Below are positions 55,772 to 64,000 of a stretch of DNA of 64,000 nt, in pieces; the first letter of the stretch is position 1; the number at the start of each line of letters is the position of its first letter. Position numbers and translations under genes: made by a program. The notes beneath the pieces are model-generated. The model did not search any database and was not told where the DNA came from. It saw only the letters and a program-made list of their open reading frames with translations. The stretch spans positions 1-64,000 of the forward strand of contig JADHVL010000009.1 of assembly GCA_016784025.1 (NCBI GenBank), read 5' to 3'. The DNA comes from Fidelibacterota bacterium. GTDB taxonomy: Bacteria > Fidelibacterota > UBA8477 > JABMPR01.

Positions 55772-56668
55772 GTGTTCAATAAACTGATTGTCGCCCTGAT
55801 GCCACTGGCTCCCAGATTTATAGTTAGAATGATCTCCAACCGGTATATCGCCGGTGAAGATACTGCATCTGCCATGGTCACCTGCCAGCAGTTGAAAGAA
55901 CAGGGATTTTTGACAACTGTGGATATTCTGGGAGAATCTGTTACTACAAACGATCAGGCCAGGGAAGCCCGAGATTCATATCTTGAGTTGATCACGGAAG
56001 TCGCCAAAAGCAACATCGCCAAGAACATTTCCTTGAAACCTACCGCCATGGGTCTGGGTTTGTCTGAAGAACTGGCCAATGAATATATCGCAGCTATTGT
56101 ACAGAAGGCTCATGAGGCTGGCGTGTTCATCCGTATCGATATGGAAGATTCTCCCCATACGGATCAAACACTTGAAATGTACGATAGGCTGAAATCCCAA
56201 TACCCTCAATTGGGAACAGTTATTCAAGCTTATATGCACCGCAGTTTGGATGATGTAAAAAAGATTGCCGCCACTTCTGGAAATTTAAGAATCTGTAAGG
56301 GTATCTATAAGGAATCCCCACAGATTGCTTATCAAGATGCCGATGAGGTCCGGCAGAATTATGTAATGCTGGTGAAAGAGATGCTAGTAGCTGGTGCCTA
56401 CGTTGGCATTGCCACCCACGATCCCTTTTTACTAGAAGAATCACTGAAAATCATTGATGAACTAAAAATTTCGCCAGACAAATATGAATTCCAGGCACTC
56501 CTTGGGGTCCCTATCGTAAAAAAACTGGAAGAGTTGGTCCGTTTGGGTCACCGCGTCCGGATTTATGTCCCGTTTGGGAGTGAATGGTACGCCTATTCCA
56601 GCAGACGTCTGAAGGAAAATCCAGATGTTGCTGGATACGTATTAAAAAACCTATTCGTGCAGAACTGA
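55772..56668 (+). CDS. Proline dehydrogenase (stand-alone PRODH)
   Basis: 298 residues, GTG start with GGAGGAG upstream. TIM-barrel with FAD: NISLKPTAMGLGLSEE, FIRIDMEDSPHTDQTL, IQAYMHRSLDDVKKIA, CKGIYKESPQIAY, GIATHDPFLL and YVPFGSEWYAYSSRRLKENP (C-terminal Arg pair). It oxidises proline to pyrroline-5-carboxylate and passes electrons to quinone at the membrane. The partner P5C dehydrogenase is not in the window. Its TGA overlaps the ATG of the CoA-binding protein. Confidence 0.94.
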   Translation: MFNKLIVALMPLAPRFIVRMISNRYIAGEDTASAMVTCQQLKEQGFLTTVDILGESVTTNDQAREARDSYLELITEVAKSNIAKNISLKPTAMGLGLSEELANEYIAAIVQKAHEAGVFIRIDMEDSPHTDQTLEMYDRLKSQYPQLGTVIQAYMHRSLDDVKKIAATSGNLRICKGIYKESPQIAYQDADEVRQNYVMLVKEMLVAGAYVGIATHDPFLLEESLKIIDELKISPDKYEFQALLGVPIVKKLEELVRLGHRVRIYVPFGSEWYAYSSRRLKENPDVAGYVLKNLFVQN

Positions 56669-57063
56669 TGACTGATCCACATCAAATTCTCCTGGAGAGT
56701 AAGACGATTGCAGTAGTAGGGGCATCTCCTAACCCAGCCCGACCCAGCCACTGGATCAGCAAATATTTAATGTCTGAGGGATATACAGTGATACCGGTCA
56801 ATCCAGGTCATGTTGAATTGTTTGGATTGAAATGCTATCCCGATGTGGAGAGTATTGATTTGGAAATTGATATTGTGAACATTTTCAGAAGATCAGATCA
56901 GGTCATTCCCATCGTGGAGAGTTCATTAAAAAAATCTGCTCTAAAATTGGTATGGATGCAGGACAATGTTTACAACGAGGATGCTGCCAAGCTGGTTAGC
57001 GATGCAGGTATTCCCGTGGTGATGAACGATTGTATTTATCGGGTTCACCGTCAAATCAAATAG
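56668..57063 (+). CDS. CoA-binding domain protein (YccU-like)
   Basis: 131 residues from ATG at 56668, overlapping the proline dehydrogenase stop (TGATG); the open frame upstream of it lies inside that gene. Rossmann-type CoA-binding domain: KTIAVVGASPNPARPSHWIS, VIPVNPGHVELFG, IVNIFRRSDQVIPIV, LVWMQDNVYNEDAA and VVMNDCIYRVHRQ. This resembles the CoA-binding part of succinyl-CoA synthetase alpha. Function unproven. It ends eight bases from the convergent nadK. Confidence 0.93.
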   Translation: MTDPHQILLESKTIAVVGASPNPARPSHWISKYLMSEGYTVIPVNPGHVELFGLKCYPDVESIDLEIDIVNIFRRSDQVIPIVESSLKKSALKLVWMQDNVYNEDAAKLVSDAGIPVVMNDCIYRVHRQIK

Positions 57064-57071
57064 ATGGTTTA

Positions 57072-57938
57072 TCAGGTGGAGCGCTGTCCCCAGTTAAGTT
57101 TCTTTCGTAACTTCTCGTAAAACGTATTATCTGGTGTTACCACCAATTGAATTCTATAAGAACTGGGACGAATTCGAATTCGAATACTCCCATCAATATG
57201 CCTGGTATTTTTGCCATCGATATGCAAATGGGCCAGACCCTCAGGATTACTTAAAGTAACATATATACTTTTTTCACCTGTTAATACCACTGGACGAACA
57301 GATAAGGTATGTGGGGAGATAGGAGTTATTGAGATAGCCTCCAGGCTGGGATCAATAATGGGACCGCCAGCAGACAGAGCATATGCGGTTGACCCAGTCG
57401 GCGTGGAAAGAATGAGGCCGTCAGAAAGATATCGATTGAGCAATTCCTCCCCCACCCGAACTTCAGTTGCTAATAAGTTGAACACATCTGCTCTTTCAAT
57501 GACAACATCATTTAAAGCCCAAAGTGTTTCCTCAGTACCATCTTCAAATTCCAGACGGCAATTCAGAACCATGCGTTCATCGATACGGTAATGACCCTTC
57601 AAAATATCATCAAGTCCAGATCGCCAATCCCGTTCCAGAGTGGTCAGAAAACCCAGACTTCCCAGGTTAATCCCCAGGATAGGGATAGGTGTGCGCATGA
57701 CAGCCTGTGCAGACGAGAGCAGGGTCCCATCTCCACCAATAGATATGATGAAATCTGTATCCCGAGGAATATCATTTTCAGTGATGATATTTACTTGAAG
57801 ATTGTCGCATTCAATTTGTTGGGCAAAACTATCCAACATGAACAGTTCATGCCCTTCATCCAGTAGTTTGCCGAGAATTTCACCGACATACGATTTTATC
57901 TCTGCATCACTCTGAAAACCCCAAATAGCAAATTTCAT
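57072..57938 (-). CDS. nadK: NAD kinase
   Basis: 288 residues from ATG at 57938 with GGGG five bases upstream; a start at 58013 would overlap xseB. FIISIGGDGTLLSSAQAV (GGDG), GINLGSLGFLTTLER, LNDVVIERAD and TPTGSTAYALSAGGPI are family hallmarks. It phosphorylates NAD+ to NADP+, the cofactor of the malic enzyme encoded upstream on this strand. Cytoplasmic. Part of xseA-xseB-nadK. Confidence 0.96.
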   Translation of the reverse strand: MKFAIWGFQSDAEIKSYVGEILGKLLDEGHELFMLDSFAQQIECDNLQVNIITENDIPRDTDFIISIGGDGTLLSSAQAVMRTPIPILGINLGSLGFLTTLERDWRSGLDDILKGHYRIDERMVLNCRLEFEDGTEETLWALNDVVIERADVFNLLATEVRVGEELLNRYLSDGLILSTPTGSTAYALSAGGPIIDPSLEAISITPISPHTLSVRPVVLTGEKSIYVTLSNPEGLAHLHIDGKNTRHIDGSIRIRIRPSSYRIQLVVTPDNTFYEKLRKKLNWGQRST

Positions 57939-57957
57939 TTTGTCCCCGAGTAAAACC

Positions 57958-58182
57958 TTAATCCATGGTTTGTTGTTCGAAATCGCCATCTGCTGTACGA
58001 ACCAGCTTGTCAATCTTCTGCCTGGCAGAATCTAATCTGTCCCGACAGAGATGGATCAATTGCAAGGCACGTTCGTTTTGCTTGATGGCATCATCTAGCT
58101 TGAGATCATCACCTTCCAGCTTAGACACTAGAGTCTCAAGTTCTTCCATGAGCTCTTCAAATGATTTGTCTTTTTCACTCAT
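57958..58182 (-). CDS. xseB: Exodeoxyribonuclease VII small subunit
   Basis: 74 residues. SFEELMEELETLVSKLEGDD, LKLDDAIKQNERALQLI and CRDRLDSARQKI fit the XseB helical-hairpin signature. Several XseB bind each XseA. It is eight bases after xseA and 19 before nadK, so one operon. Confidence 0.95.
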   Translation of the reverse strand: MSEKDKSFEELMEELETLVSKLEGDDLKLDDAIKQNERALQLIHLCRDRLDSARQKIDKLVRTADGDFEQQTMD

Positions 58183-58190
58183 AATTAAAT

Positions 58191-59438
58191 TTAGAAACTC
58201 CCTCTGGTTAAGGTCACTTTATTTTTCTTTTTTTTTACTGCGCTGGCAATAGAGCTGATTTCTCCATCCCTGAGACGCATATGGACTTCGGTGCCATCAG
58301 ATATCTGCTCAATAGAGCGAATCAATTCGCCCTGGGCACCACTGAGAACAGAATACCCCTTATCAAGGATAGCAAGTGGGTTTAATGCCTCAATGGAAAC
58401 CGACAGATTATCCAATCGGGCAGTAAGTCTGGAAATCTTTTCCTGGGTTGATCGAAGCGAAGTATCCTCCAGGTGATCCAGTTTCTGGTAGAACTGCTCA
58501 ATCATCAATTCAGATCTTTTAAGCGCATAGGATCTTGAGATGGAATCCAAACGCTGTCCATATTTATCAATTCTGCTGCGCATATTGGATTGTAGGGATT
58601 GCTCAACCTGGCCAAACCACCTGATGAGTTCAACGTGATCAGGGACAACGAGTTCTGCAGCGGCAGATGGAGTGGGTGCACGATGATCTGCAACAAAATC
58701 AGAAATGGTAGTGTCTGTCTCATGTCCAACTGCACTTACTATCGGTATGATTGAATGTGCTATGGCTCGAGCCACTATTTCCTCATTAAAAGCCCATAAA
58801 TCTTCAAGCGAACCACCACCACGACCTACAAGCAGGACCTGACACTCATTCATACGATTAAAAGCTTCAATGGCATTGGCGATTTCAGTGGCTGCCCCTT
58901 CACCTTGGACCTTCACTGGGAAGAGCACAAGCTCCGCTAGAGGAAATCTACGGCTGAGGATATTTATCATATCACGAATGGCTGCACCAGTTGGCGAAGT
59001 CACAATACCTATTTTAGCCGGGTAGGCTGGTAGTTTTTGCTTGTGGGTAGGGTCAAAAAGACCTTCGGAGTGGAGTTTTTTCTTCAGGTTTTCAAAAGCC
59101 AGGTGTAGATCACCTTGCCCAGCAGGTAACATTTGATCCACCACCAACTGGTATCTTCCCTGAGGGGGATAGACTGATATTCTGCCGTGGGCCGTAATTT
59201 CCATCCCATGAGCGGGCTCAAATCTCACACTTTCATTCTGGCGCTTAAACATGACGCTGCCCAACTGAGCACCACTATCCTTCAAGCTGAAATACCAATG
59301 ACCAGAACTATGCCGGGTCAGGTTTGAGATTTCTCCCTTCACCCATACCGATGCGAAACCCTTTTCCAGGGTATGCTGGATATGACCCGTAATCTGGGAA
59401 ACTGATAGTGTGTTGTTGAGCTCGGGTGATTGAGCCAT
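58191..59438 (-). CDS. xseA: Exodeoxyribonuclease VII large subunit
   Basis: 415 residues from ATG at 59438. A longer open frame to 59483 begins inside a terminator hairpin (59453-59487), so it is rejected. OB-fold N-domain (FASVWVKGEISNLTRHSSGH, YFSLKDSGAQ), catalytic core with KIGIVTSPTGAAIRDM, LLVGRGGGSLEDLWAFN and AVGHETDTTISDFVADHRAPTP, then a long coiled coil from about 280. It degrades ssDNA with XseB in repair. Confidence 0.95.
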   Translation of the reverse strand: MAQSPELNNTLSVSQITGHIQHTLEKGFASVWVKGEISNLTRHSSGHWYFSLKDSGAQLGSVMFKRQNESVRFEPAHGMEITAHGRISVYPPQGRYQLVVDQMLPAGQGDLHLAFENLKKKLHSEGLFDPTHKQKLPAYPAKIGIVTSPTGAAIRDMINILSRRFPLAELVLFPVKVQGEGAATEIANAIEAFNRMNECQVLLVGRGGGSLEDLWAFNEEIVARAIAHSIIPIVSAVGHETDTTISDFVADHRAPTPSAAAELVVPDHVELIRWFGQVEQSLQSNMRSRIDKYGQRLDSISRSYALKRSELMIEQFYQKLDHLEDTSLRSTQEKISRLTARLDNLSVSIEALNPLAILDKGYSVLSGAQGELIRSIEQISDGTEVHMRLRDGEISSIASAVKKKKNKVTLTRGSF

Positions 59439-59452
59439 AGGAATTTTAGAAC

Positions 59453-59487
59453 AAAAAGAGGGTGACGGAACTAGTTCCACCACCCTC
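59453..59487 (-). terminator. Terminator after the bTHX-like gene
   Basis: Minus strand GAGGGTG...GGAACTAGTTCC...CACCCTC followed by TTTTT. It sits 22 bases after the small basic ORF and just before xseA, so xseA needs its own start of transcription or read-through. Confidence 0.8.
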
Positions 59488-59509
59488 TAAATAAAATTTT
59501 AAGAAAGTC

Positions 59510-59605
59510 CTAACGGATCTTTTTCTTTTGACGGTTGGAGCGTAAACGCTTCTTGCGTTTATGTGTTGCGATCTTGCGCCGTTTCCGTTTTTTTCCACAA
59601 GGCAT
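59510..59605 (-). CDS. bTHX/AURKAIP1-COX24-like tiny basic ribosomal-type protein
   Basis: 31 residues, ATG at 59605 with GAGGAG seven bases upstream, TAG at 59510-59512. MPCGKKRKRRKIATHKRKKR and the end LRSNRQKKKIR fit the short Lys/Arg-rich proteins of Bacteroidetes and relatives that carry the AURKAIP1/COX24 motif and sit in the small ribosomal subunit. Too short for most gene finders. Has its own terminator. Confidence 0.85.
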   Translation of the reverse strand: MPCGKKRKRRKIATHKRKKRLRSNRQKKKIR

Positions 59606-59686
59606 GTAGCTTCTCCTCTTTCAATGCGGCGCGAATATAAGAGCCCAACCATAGTCCACAAAGTAATTTATCGTAGTATAATTACG

Positions 59687-59980
59687 CTATTCTCTAGCCA
59701 TCAGTGAAACATTCACACGATCGCGTAGCAAGCGAGAGGGCTTAAACACGGGGACGTAGCGTGCTGGTAAATTGACAGCCTCACCTGTTCCAGGGTTCCT
59801 GGCCTGTTTAGGAGCGCGTTTCTTTACTCCAAAACTTCCAAACTTTCTAAACTCCACACGACGACCATCGACCATTGATTCAGCCAGAGTTGTGAGAAAA
59901 GCATCAATCACAGCCTCCGTCTCAACTTTTGTCAAACCGGTGCCGCCTGAGATGATATCCACCATATCTGCTTTGGTCAT
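59687..59980 (-). CDS. HU/IHF-family DNA-binding protein
   Basis: 97 residues from ATG at 59980 with AGGAG six bases upstream; the longer frame to 60043 overlaps sppA. MTKADMVDIISGGTGLTKVE, GRRVEFRKFGSFGVKKR and the arm motif ARNPGTGEAVNLPARYVPVF (conserved Pro for DNA intercalation) are typical. Nucleoid architecture. 14 bases after sppA. Confidence 0.94.
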   Translation of the reverse strand: MTKADMVDIISGGTGLTKVETEAVIDAFLTTLAESMVDGRRVEFRKFGSFGVKKRAPKQARNPGTGEAVNLPARYVPVFKPSRLLRDRVNVSLMARE

Positions 59981-59994
59981 GCTAGTCTCCTTTG

Positions 59995-60882
59995 TTAATA
60001 GGGGATACGATATTGCAATTTTATACTTGAAGATGACTCCCATCCGGGCAAAGCCGAGGATACATCATCTTTTAATATGGTCCACCAGGATCTACGTGGC
60101 TCCAGAGGATACTGTAATTGGCTGTTTTGCGGTATTCCAGCCGTGATGCAAAGTGCTTTCCTGGCATCTTCGAAAGTTCCAAGAGCATCCACCAAATTGG
60201 CTTTGAAAGCTTGTCTACCGGTAAATACTCGTCCGTTTCCCAGCCTTTGCATATTTATCTCGTCAATTCCCCGTTCCTGAGAAACAACCTCAGTAAATTG
60301 TTCATAAACATCATCGATGATTCCCTGGAAATAGGCCTGCTCCTGCTCATTCATCTCCCGGAAGGGTGAACCGGCATCTTTGAATTGCTGGGACTTCACA
60401 GTTCGCATACCCACACCAACCATCTCCATCAAATCAGAATAAATAGGAAACTGCATGACGACGCCGATACTTCCTGTGAGGGTACCTTCATTAGCAAAGA
60501 TACTGTCAGCCCCCAGGGCAGCATAATAACCGCCAGAGGCTGCTACGCTGGCCATACTTACAAAAATTGGTTTGTCACTATTCTCCCGGACTGTCTTAAT
60601 GGCGTGATACAACTCCTGTGAAGGTGCAACCTGACCACCTGGAGAATTGATGGGGATAAGAATTCCAGCGATTCTATCGTTTTCAGCAAACTTCTGCAGA
60701 GAGGATACCCACTTACGGGAAGCATTTATTTCTCCCTCCAGGGGCAATACAGCAATGCGTTTTGAATTATCAAACCATTTGCCCTCACCCTCTTTCGTTG
60801 AAACTAAAAAGAGCAAAACAGCGAGCGCAGCGATGACAATCACTCCATAAATGCGATTCTTGTTCTTGTATTTATTATCCAT
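59995..60882 (-). CDS. sppA: Signal peptide peptidase SppA (S49), short form
   Basis: 295 residues. One N-terminal membrane anchor (IYGVIVIAALAVLLFLVS). Catalytic Ser in SVAASGGYYAALGADSIF and Lys in GMRTVKSQQFKDAGSPFR match S49 peptidases; SPGGQVAPSQELY is the conserved oxyanion region. It degrades cleaved signal peptides at the membrane. It overlaps the mltD stop by eight bases. Confidence 0.94.
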   Translation of the reverse strand: MDNKYKNKNRIYGVIVIAALAVLLFLVSTKEGEGKWFDNSKRIAVLPLEGEINASRKWVSSLQKFAENDRIAGILIPINSPGGQVAPSQELYHAIKTVRENSDKPIFVSMASVAASGGYYAALGADSIFANEGTLTGSIGVVMQFPIYSDLMEMVGVGMRTVKSQQFKDAGSPFREMNEQEQAYFQGIIDDVYEQFTEVVSQERGIDEINMQRLGNGRVFTGRQAFKANLVDALGTFEDARKALCITAGIPQNSQLQYPLEPRRSWWTILKDDVSSALPGWESSSSIKLQYRIPY

Positions 60883-62527
60883 TATTCTTCTTTGTGTAAA
60901 TCGTCAATTTTTGCCCTGGATAAATGTGCTGTCCATAACTCAGGCCATTCCAATGCCGAATGCGTTTAGCACTGGTATTAAAGTTTTCTGCAATTTGACC
61001 CAGTGTATCACCCTTTCGAACTGTATATGTCTTCTTCGCATAATCAGTCGCCGGCGGTGAAGACTTGCTTGTGGTCTTTTTACTTGTGGTAGAAGCATAA
61101 TTTTTAGGAGCAGGTATTACCAATTTTTGACCAACAGAAAGCCTGTTGCGATTTTTAATGCGGTTTGCCTGTACAAGTCTTGTTAAGGAGACATTGTACT
61201 TGCGAGCAATAACAGATAAGGTTTCACCTCGTCGGACATAATGAACCTGATAGTCAATTTTATCCGAAGTGGGTATGGAGGCCATGGCAGCAGGATTTAC
61301 TGAGCCCTTGCCTAGAGGCACCTTGAGTTGATAAGGTTTTTTGGTCGGTGGAGTGACGCCCTGTCGTAATTCAGGATTATATGTTTTTAGATCCTGATAA
61401 TTAACGCGTAGTGCACGGGCAATCTTATCAAGATCCAGACTACGATCAATATCAATAACTTCATATTCCCAATCAGTGAGATCATCCACATGAAAACCAT
61501 AACTCTCAGGGTCGCTACCAATAATTGCGGCGGCCAATACGGTGGCAACATAATTCCGTGTCTGTCTAGGTAAGGTAATCATGCGCCAGTAATCACGATG
61601 TCCCTCCCTCCTGATGGTCCTGCGCACTCGAGCCTCACCAGTATTGTATGAAGCCATGGCCAGATACCAGTCATCAAATTCATCATGGAGATCTTTTAAA
61701 TATTTTGCAGCTGCGTGTGTGGATTTAACCACATCCCTGCGTTCATCCACCCACCAGTCTCGCTTCAGACCGTAGCGTCGACCTGTGGCAGAAATAAATT
61801 GCCAGGGTCCAACAGCATGGGCATATGAATAAGCTTTGGTGTTCAAACCAGATTCAATCATCGCCAGATATATCAATTCTTCTGGGAGACCATAGGAGGC
61901 CAGAATGGGTCTGATGGTGGTGGCATAAAACGAATAGCGATCCAACCAGATCTGGAACTCCTTGTGCTTTCTGTGCTGTAAAAAATTTATCATGGTTTTT
62001 ACACGGCTATTCAAAATGAGCGGGAGATGCCCATCTCTATCATCCACAACCATAAAACTCACATCGGCATCAAGGGAATCCAATAAATCACTCATGCGTG
62101 AGAGTTGGTCTTTCAAGGAGGGCTGACCGAGAAGATCCTGGAGGTCTTTGCTGATATAACCTTCAAAGTCTGATGAAGCCAGCTCACTGAGCCCAGATAC
62201 CATTTCTCGAATCTCCTCAGGGATGGGATCATCAATCTCTTCGATGGCTGCCAGGGTTGCTACAAGACGTTCAACTTCAAACTGGACACCCAAAGTATCC
62301 TGTGCAACAATCATTAATCTACCATCAGCATAGTAGCGTTTGGCTTCCTGAATAAAATACTCTAACAGAAAATCATTATCTTCCAGGTCGATGGCTGGTT
62401 TAATCATTTGCCCCATACTCAGCATACTGGGAACGGGCATTAGTTCAGCAGAAAAGCCCTGGGTCCCCATGAGTAAACTGAGGGTCAGAGCGAACTTTAT
62501 TATTCGCGAAGGATTAGTTGAATTCAT
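60875..62527 (-). CDS. mltD: Membrane-bound lytic murein transglycosylase D with LysM repeats
   Basis: 550 residues from ATG at 62527 (MNSTNPSRIIKFALTLSLLM signal region); a TTG at 62578 is possible but neither has a clear ribosome site. SLT domain about 190-330 with catalytic Glu in YLAMIESGLNTKAYS, VGPWQFISATGRRYGL and MASYNTGEARV. Two or more LysM domains follow (YVRRGETLSVIARKYNVSL; YTVRKGDTLGQIAENF). It cuts peptidoglycan glycan strands in the periplasm. An insert of about 90 residues before the SLT domain is acidic. Confidence 0.94.
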   Translation of the reverse strand: MNSTNPSRIIKFALTLSLLMGTQGFSAELMPVPSMLSMGQMIKPAIDLEDNDFLLEYFIQEAKRYYADGRLMIVAQDTLGVQFEVERLVATLAAIEEIDDPIPEEIREMVSGLSELASSDFEGYISKDLQDLLGQPSLKDQLSRMSDLLDSLDADVSFMVVDDRDGHLPLILNSRVKTMINFLQHRKHKEFQIWLDRYSFYATTIRPILASYGLPEELIYLAMIESGLNTKAYSYAHAVGPWQFISATGRRYGLKRDWWVDERRDVVKSTHAAAKYLKDLHDEFDDWYLAMASYNTGEARVRRTIRREGHRDYWRMITLPRQTRNYVATVLAAAIIGSDPESYGFHVDDLTDWEYEVIDIDRSLDLDKIARALRVNYQDLKTYNPELRQGVTPPTKKPYQLKVPLGKGSVNPAAMASIPTSDKIDYQVHYVRRGETLSVIARKYNVSLTRLVQANRIKNRNRLSVGQKLVIPAPKNYASTTSKKTTSKSSPPATDYAKKTYTVRKGDTLGQIAENFNTSAKRIRHWNGLSYGQHIYPGQKLTIYTKKNNG

Positions 62528-62608
62528 AATGGGAGAGAAGATAGAATTAAGATTATTTGATAACAAGCTCAGAATCAAGCTCTTATAACTTTTATATCAT
62601 CCTGTGAT

Positions 62609-63658
62609 TTAATTGATATGTGTTAAAGTATGATGGTATTGGGTCAAAGGGCAGTTGGAGCAGGATTGGGTCCTACAATAATTCTTTCTCCATGCCAGCA
62701 ACCCCTGTTGTTCAACTACCACCCTTATTTTTGATAGACCCAGACGAGGCAGCATCTTCTTTTCCAGACCATAGTGTCTGAATATTTTCATACCTAGCCA
62801 ATGTTCAAAACCTCCATCGTCTCCTATGAAGGGAGCAAGAATATTCACAAGCCATTCCCGGCATTGGTTTAGCGATAAACCAAAACTTCGCATCTCCATA
62901 AACACATCTGACATGGAATCTTGGGGCAGAGTATACCAATCCTCCAGGCAAAATATATGAGACGCTTCCATAATTTTTTTTAATAGCAGTGCTTTCGAAG
63001 ATCCATCTGGATAGGATAGATTGCTCCCTTGCCAGGTTCGACAATCTGGCCAGTGGTTGAGGCCAAGAACCTGTGCGGCTTGATGTAACTGCTTGAAGCG
63101 AGAGCCCCCTGCCATGATAATTTCTATCATCCCCAGAAAAAGTGGACTGTACTCCTGACCCTCTTTGGCCAATAATTTCAGATGCTCCTGTTTCTTTTTG
63201 AATCTGAAAAATGCGTGAGCTACTAACTCTTCCGGTGTGATTTGTCGCTTTGCCAGGCATTCGCCAGCCCCCAGATGATTTTTGTCTACCTTCAAGGTTG
63301 GTATATCCGGTCCCGTGTCACCTTCCAGAACCACATGTAGTATCACATCATGATAGCGCACATCACACTGGTGCCCATGGACAAACCAATCTCCAGCCTT
63401 GAGGTGCATTTCCACAGCACCACTCATCTCAAAATCGTCCAGTAAAATCCGTGATCTGAATATATCCGGACCAGGGCCATGGTTGCACTGACCTGAATCC
63501 AGAACAGTTAAGCGTTCACCATCAACAGTGCATAGATTATCACTCAATTCAGCCCGTCGAAGCCACCACGCCACCAGATCCTTTTCCTTGGCATACCAAT
63601 TAAAACGATTCCCTTCAGCAATAGCATATTGCTGAAGATTCTCTTCATAATAAACCAT
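62609..63658 (-). CDS. DUF2851 family protein
   Basis: 349 residues, ATG with AGGA about eight bases upstream. LTVLDSGQCNHGPGPDIFRS, GAVEMHLKAGDWFVHGHQCD and YHDVILHVVLEGD are the DUF2851 signature found in FCB-group bacteria. The C-terminus has a Cys trio (YCRTQSCSNCPL) that could bind metal. No function is established. It begins the DUF2851-mltD-sppA-HU run. Confidence 0.9.
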   Translation of the reverse strand: MVYYEENLQQYAIAEGNRFNWYAKEKDLVAWWLRRAELSDNLCTVDGERLTVLDSGQCNHGPGPDIFRSRILLDDFEMSGAVEMHLKAGDWFVHGHQCDVRYHDVILHVVLEGDTGPDIPTLKVDKNHLGAGECLAKRQITPEELVAHAFFRFKKKQEHLKLLAKEGQEYSPLFLGMIEIIMAGGSRFKQLHQAAQVLGLNHWPDCRTWQGSNLSYPDGSSKALLLKKIMEASHIFCLEDWYTLPQDSMSDVFMEMRSFGLSLNQCREWLVNILAPFIGDDGGFEHWLGMKIFRHYGLEKKMLPRLGLSKIRVVVEQQGLLAWRKNYCRTQSCSNCPLTQYHHTLTHIN

Positions 63659-64000
63659 CCATAATGTCCTTGTTTGTTTAAAGCGAATTTAAGCCAATAG
63701 ATCAATTGAGGAAGAAATATTTCACCTTTGCTATCAATATCAATGGCAAAACTACCTAACGATTAGAGCTTGTCCTTTGGACAATAACAACACCTGCTTG
63801 GTTCATACTGCTGCGTATAGGTTTTATTAGATAAACTTTAGGGACAACTTAAACTCTGAGCAATATCGGTGTTTGTGGGAAGCGTAGTATTGGGCCAAAA
63901 CACACGCATACTTAATCCCATTCGCAATTAATAATTGGTCATAACATGGATTTGTTCAATGGCGAAACTCAGAGCGCTAAACAAACATTTATGCAATAAG
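63659..64000. other. Right-end stretch without a supported gene
   Basis: 342 bases, upstream of the DUF2851 gene and running to the window edge. No frame with recognisable similarity, RNA structure or repeat was seen. Confidence 0.4.

Noticed and set aside
59438-59483. Longer xseA start
   Set aside because: It begins inside the terminator hairpin of the preceding gene, and family N-termini fit the shorter form.

Overview
The window looks like a chromosomal segment of a free-living Gram-negative bacterium of the Fibrobacteres-Chlorobi-Bacteroidetes (FCB) assemblage. Candidatus Marinimicrobia/Neomarinimicrobiota-like or related lineages are my best guess, but the sequence alone does not settle this. 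The evidence is: two secreted proteins ending in YPNPFN-type sorting domains (type IX secretion style), a 31-residue bTHX/AURKAIP1-like basic protein, an 11-subunit complex I without NuoE/F/G, a pyruvate:ferredoxin oxidoreductase, lipoprotein signal peptides, an outer-membrane barrel, a dockerin-tailed subtilase, good Shine-Dalgarno sites and several TTG starts.

Region 1 (about 1-18.7 kb) is a loose accessory stretch. It holds a partial SLC12-like transporter, an N-formylglutamate amidohydrolase-type protein, two paralogous K+/H+-type antiporters, an HTH gene, an XRE antitoxin-like gene, tRNA-Pro, psuG, two stand-alone pilin-like genes, a MscS channel, tmRNA with a GIY-YIG ORF beside it, a soluble histidine kinase, a response regulator and oligoendopeptidase F. 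Gene decay is concentrated here: an antiporter whose RCK_C domain is cut off by a TGA aligned with a Trp codon, two genes split at poly-A tracts, a frameshifted mscS 5' end, and reciprocal kinase/regulator fragments left by a duplication.

Region 2 (18.7-30.0 kb) is the nuoABCDHIJKLMN operon on the minus strand, with a good sigma70-like promoter before nuoA and a terminator after nuoN. NuoI carries an unusual tail of about 130 residues. Region 3 (30.1-44.7 kb) is central metabolism on the same strand: Rrf2 regulator, transketolase-like enzyme, aminotransferase, malic enzyme, then pyruvate:ferredoxin oxidoreductase with a DHOD-like protein, a 75-aa four-Cys protein and a rubrerythrin-like protein. 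A reasonable reading is that pyruvate oxidation makes reduced ferredoxin that feeds the NuoEFG-less complex I.

Region 4 (44.8-55 kb) is mostly cell envelope: a translationally coupled lipoprotein / barrel / sorted-protein unit, a Yip1-like protein, a subtilase, DsbD, patatin, a cyclophilin lipoprotein and an MBL hydrolase. Region 5 (55-64 kb) has a short plus-strand block (GNAT, proline dehydrogenase, CoA-binding protein) facing nadK-xseB-xseA, followed by bTHX-like, HU, sppA, mltD and DUF2851 genes.

I saw no CRISPR array, no intact transposon and no prophage. The points most worth checking are the decay cluster, the TGTGCA operator-like cluster, the NuoI tail, the GDG-to-GEG transketolase-like enzyme and the 75-aa Cys protein in the ferredoxin neighbourhood.
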